This document shows, one piece after another, positions 53,495 through 53,653 of a stretch of 53,653 nt of DNA (positions are counted from its first letter, which is position 1; each line of letters opens with the position of its first letter). The notes below the pieces were generated by a model, which saw nothing but the letters and a program-made list of their open reading frames with translations, had not been told where the DNA came from and searched no databases. Both the position numbers and the translations under genes were made by a program. Source of the DNA: Clostridia bacterium (lineage in GTDB: Bacteria > Bacillota > Clostridia > UMGS1840 > HGM11507); assembly GCA_017554615.1 (NCBI GenBank), contig JAFZHY010000017.1, positions 1-53,653 of the forward strand, given 5' to 3'.

Positions 53495-53653
53495 ACTCTA
53501 AAAATATTTTGGTTAGTGCAGTAGTACTCGAACACCATATGGTTTTAAAATATAAATTATGTTTCATATTGCAGAAATCTCTTCAGATATACAAAAGTAT
53601 TATCCTTGATATTTCTTTATCTGAAACAAAATTTCTTGTTTTAAAACTCTTCG
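53495..53653. other. window end, no supported gene
   Basis: This stretch is AT-rich. On the minus strand a short frame is open from the window edge to a stop at about 53600 (ending FQIKKYQG). It could be the last 17 codons of a gene entering from the right, but it is too short to call. Confidence 0.25.

Noticed and set aside
53349-53567. 72-codon minus-strand open frame at the right end
   Set aside because: Most of it is antisense to the C-terminus of the CDF exporter, and no ribosome binding site precedes it.

Overview
The window looks like chromosome from an AT-rich, low-GC Gram-positive anaerobe of the class Clostridia that forms endospores. Supporting signs are the gpr germination protease and spoVG, rubrerythrin, an NfnAB-type ferredoxin/NAD(P) flavoenzyme pair, AGGAGG ribosome binding sites, a CIRCE-controlled groESL operon, T-box leaders, a cobalamin riboswitch and an ECF vitamin transporter. 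No species can be named from the sequence alone.

Layout. 1-1100: the 3' end of a probable phage lysis cassette (amidase plus two small membrane proteins), closed by a terminator. 1113-8775: a mostly minus-strand core block: yloU-fakA, a YhaO/YhaN-like nuclease pair, tRNA-Arg(UCG), and cysE-cysS-mrnC. 8796-11935: a plus-strand unit with a ComM-like ATPase, a PII-like protein and a cation/proton antiporter. 11937-12480: a palindromic repeat element interrupted by a second element with perfect 20-bp terminal inverted repeats. 12503-16375: nfnBA and murC on the minus strand. 16458-24424: spoVG, prs, pth, a Dabb-domain gene, a frameshifted mfd, a PrsA-like foldase and rodA. 24440-27188: an SDR dehydrogenase and a Na/Pi cotransporter. 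27200-31468: a cobalamin riboswitch controlling an ECF transporter (EcfT, a fused double EcfA, an S component) and a corrinoid adenosyltransferase. 31487-37593: phosphoglucomutase and an ApgM-like protein that may be the homoserine kinase, divergent from an ACT-protein/hom/lysC operon. 37595-45323: ymdB, a nitroreductase, groESL, rubrerythrin, rpsT, gpr, mntP, a heavy-metal exporter and a tyrosine phosphatase. 45339-45574: a second, uninterrupted copy of the palindromic repeat in the opposite orientation. 45583-52470: the most unusual locus. 52536-53494: a CDF metal exporter.

The 45.6-52.5 kb locus is two adjacent minus-strand transcription units, each with its own sigma-A promoter and T-box leader. 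The first encodes a LeuA-like protein whose catalytic and metal-binding motifs appear lost although its leucine-binding-type C-terminal domain is kept. It is followed one base later by a fusion of a sugar-isomerase/AP-endonuclease-type TIM barrel with an AMP-forming acyl-CoA ligase. The second encodes a fusion of an XRE-type helix-turn-helix, a cupin and an acyl-CoA synthetase. The upstream T-box appears to read a leucine codon (CUC); the downstream one may read CUU. One hypothesis is a leucine-starvation-controlled system that activates branched-chain carboxylic acids such as isovalerate to CoA thioesters for reductive carboxylation. That function is inference.

Limits: all calls rest on reading by eye and on remembered family features. 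Promoters are matches to the sigma-A consensus, membrane segments are judged from hydrophobicity, and no database search was possible.
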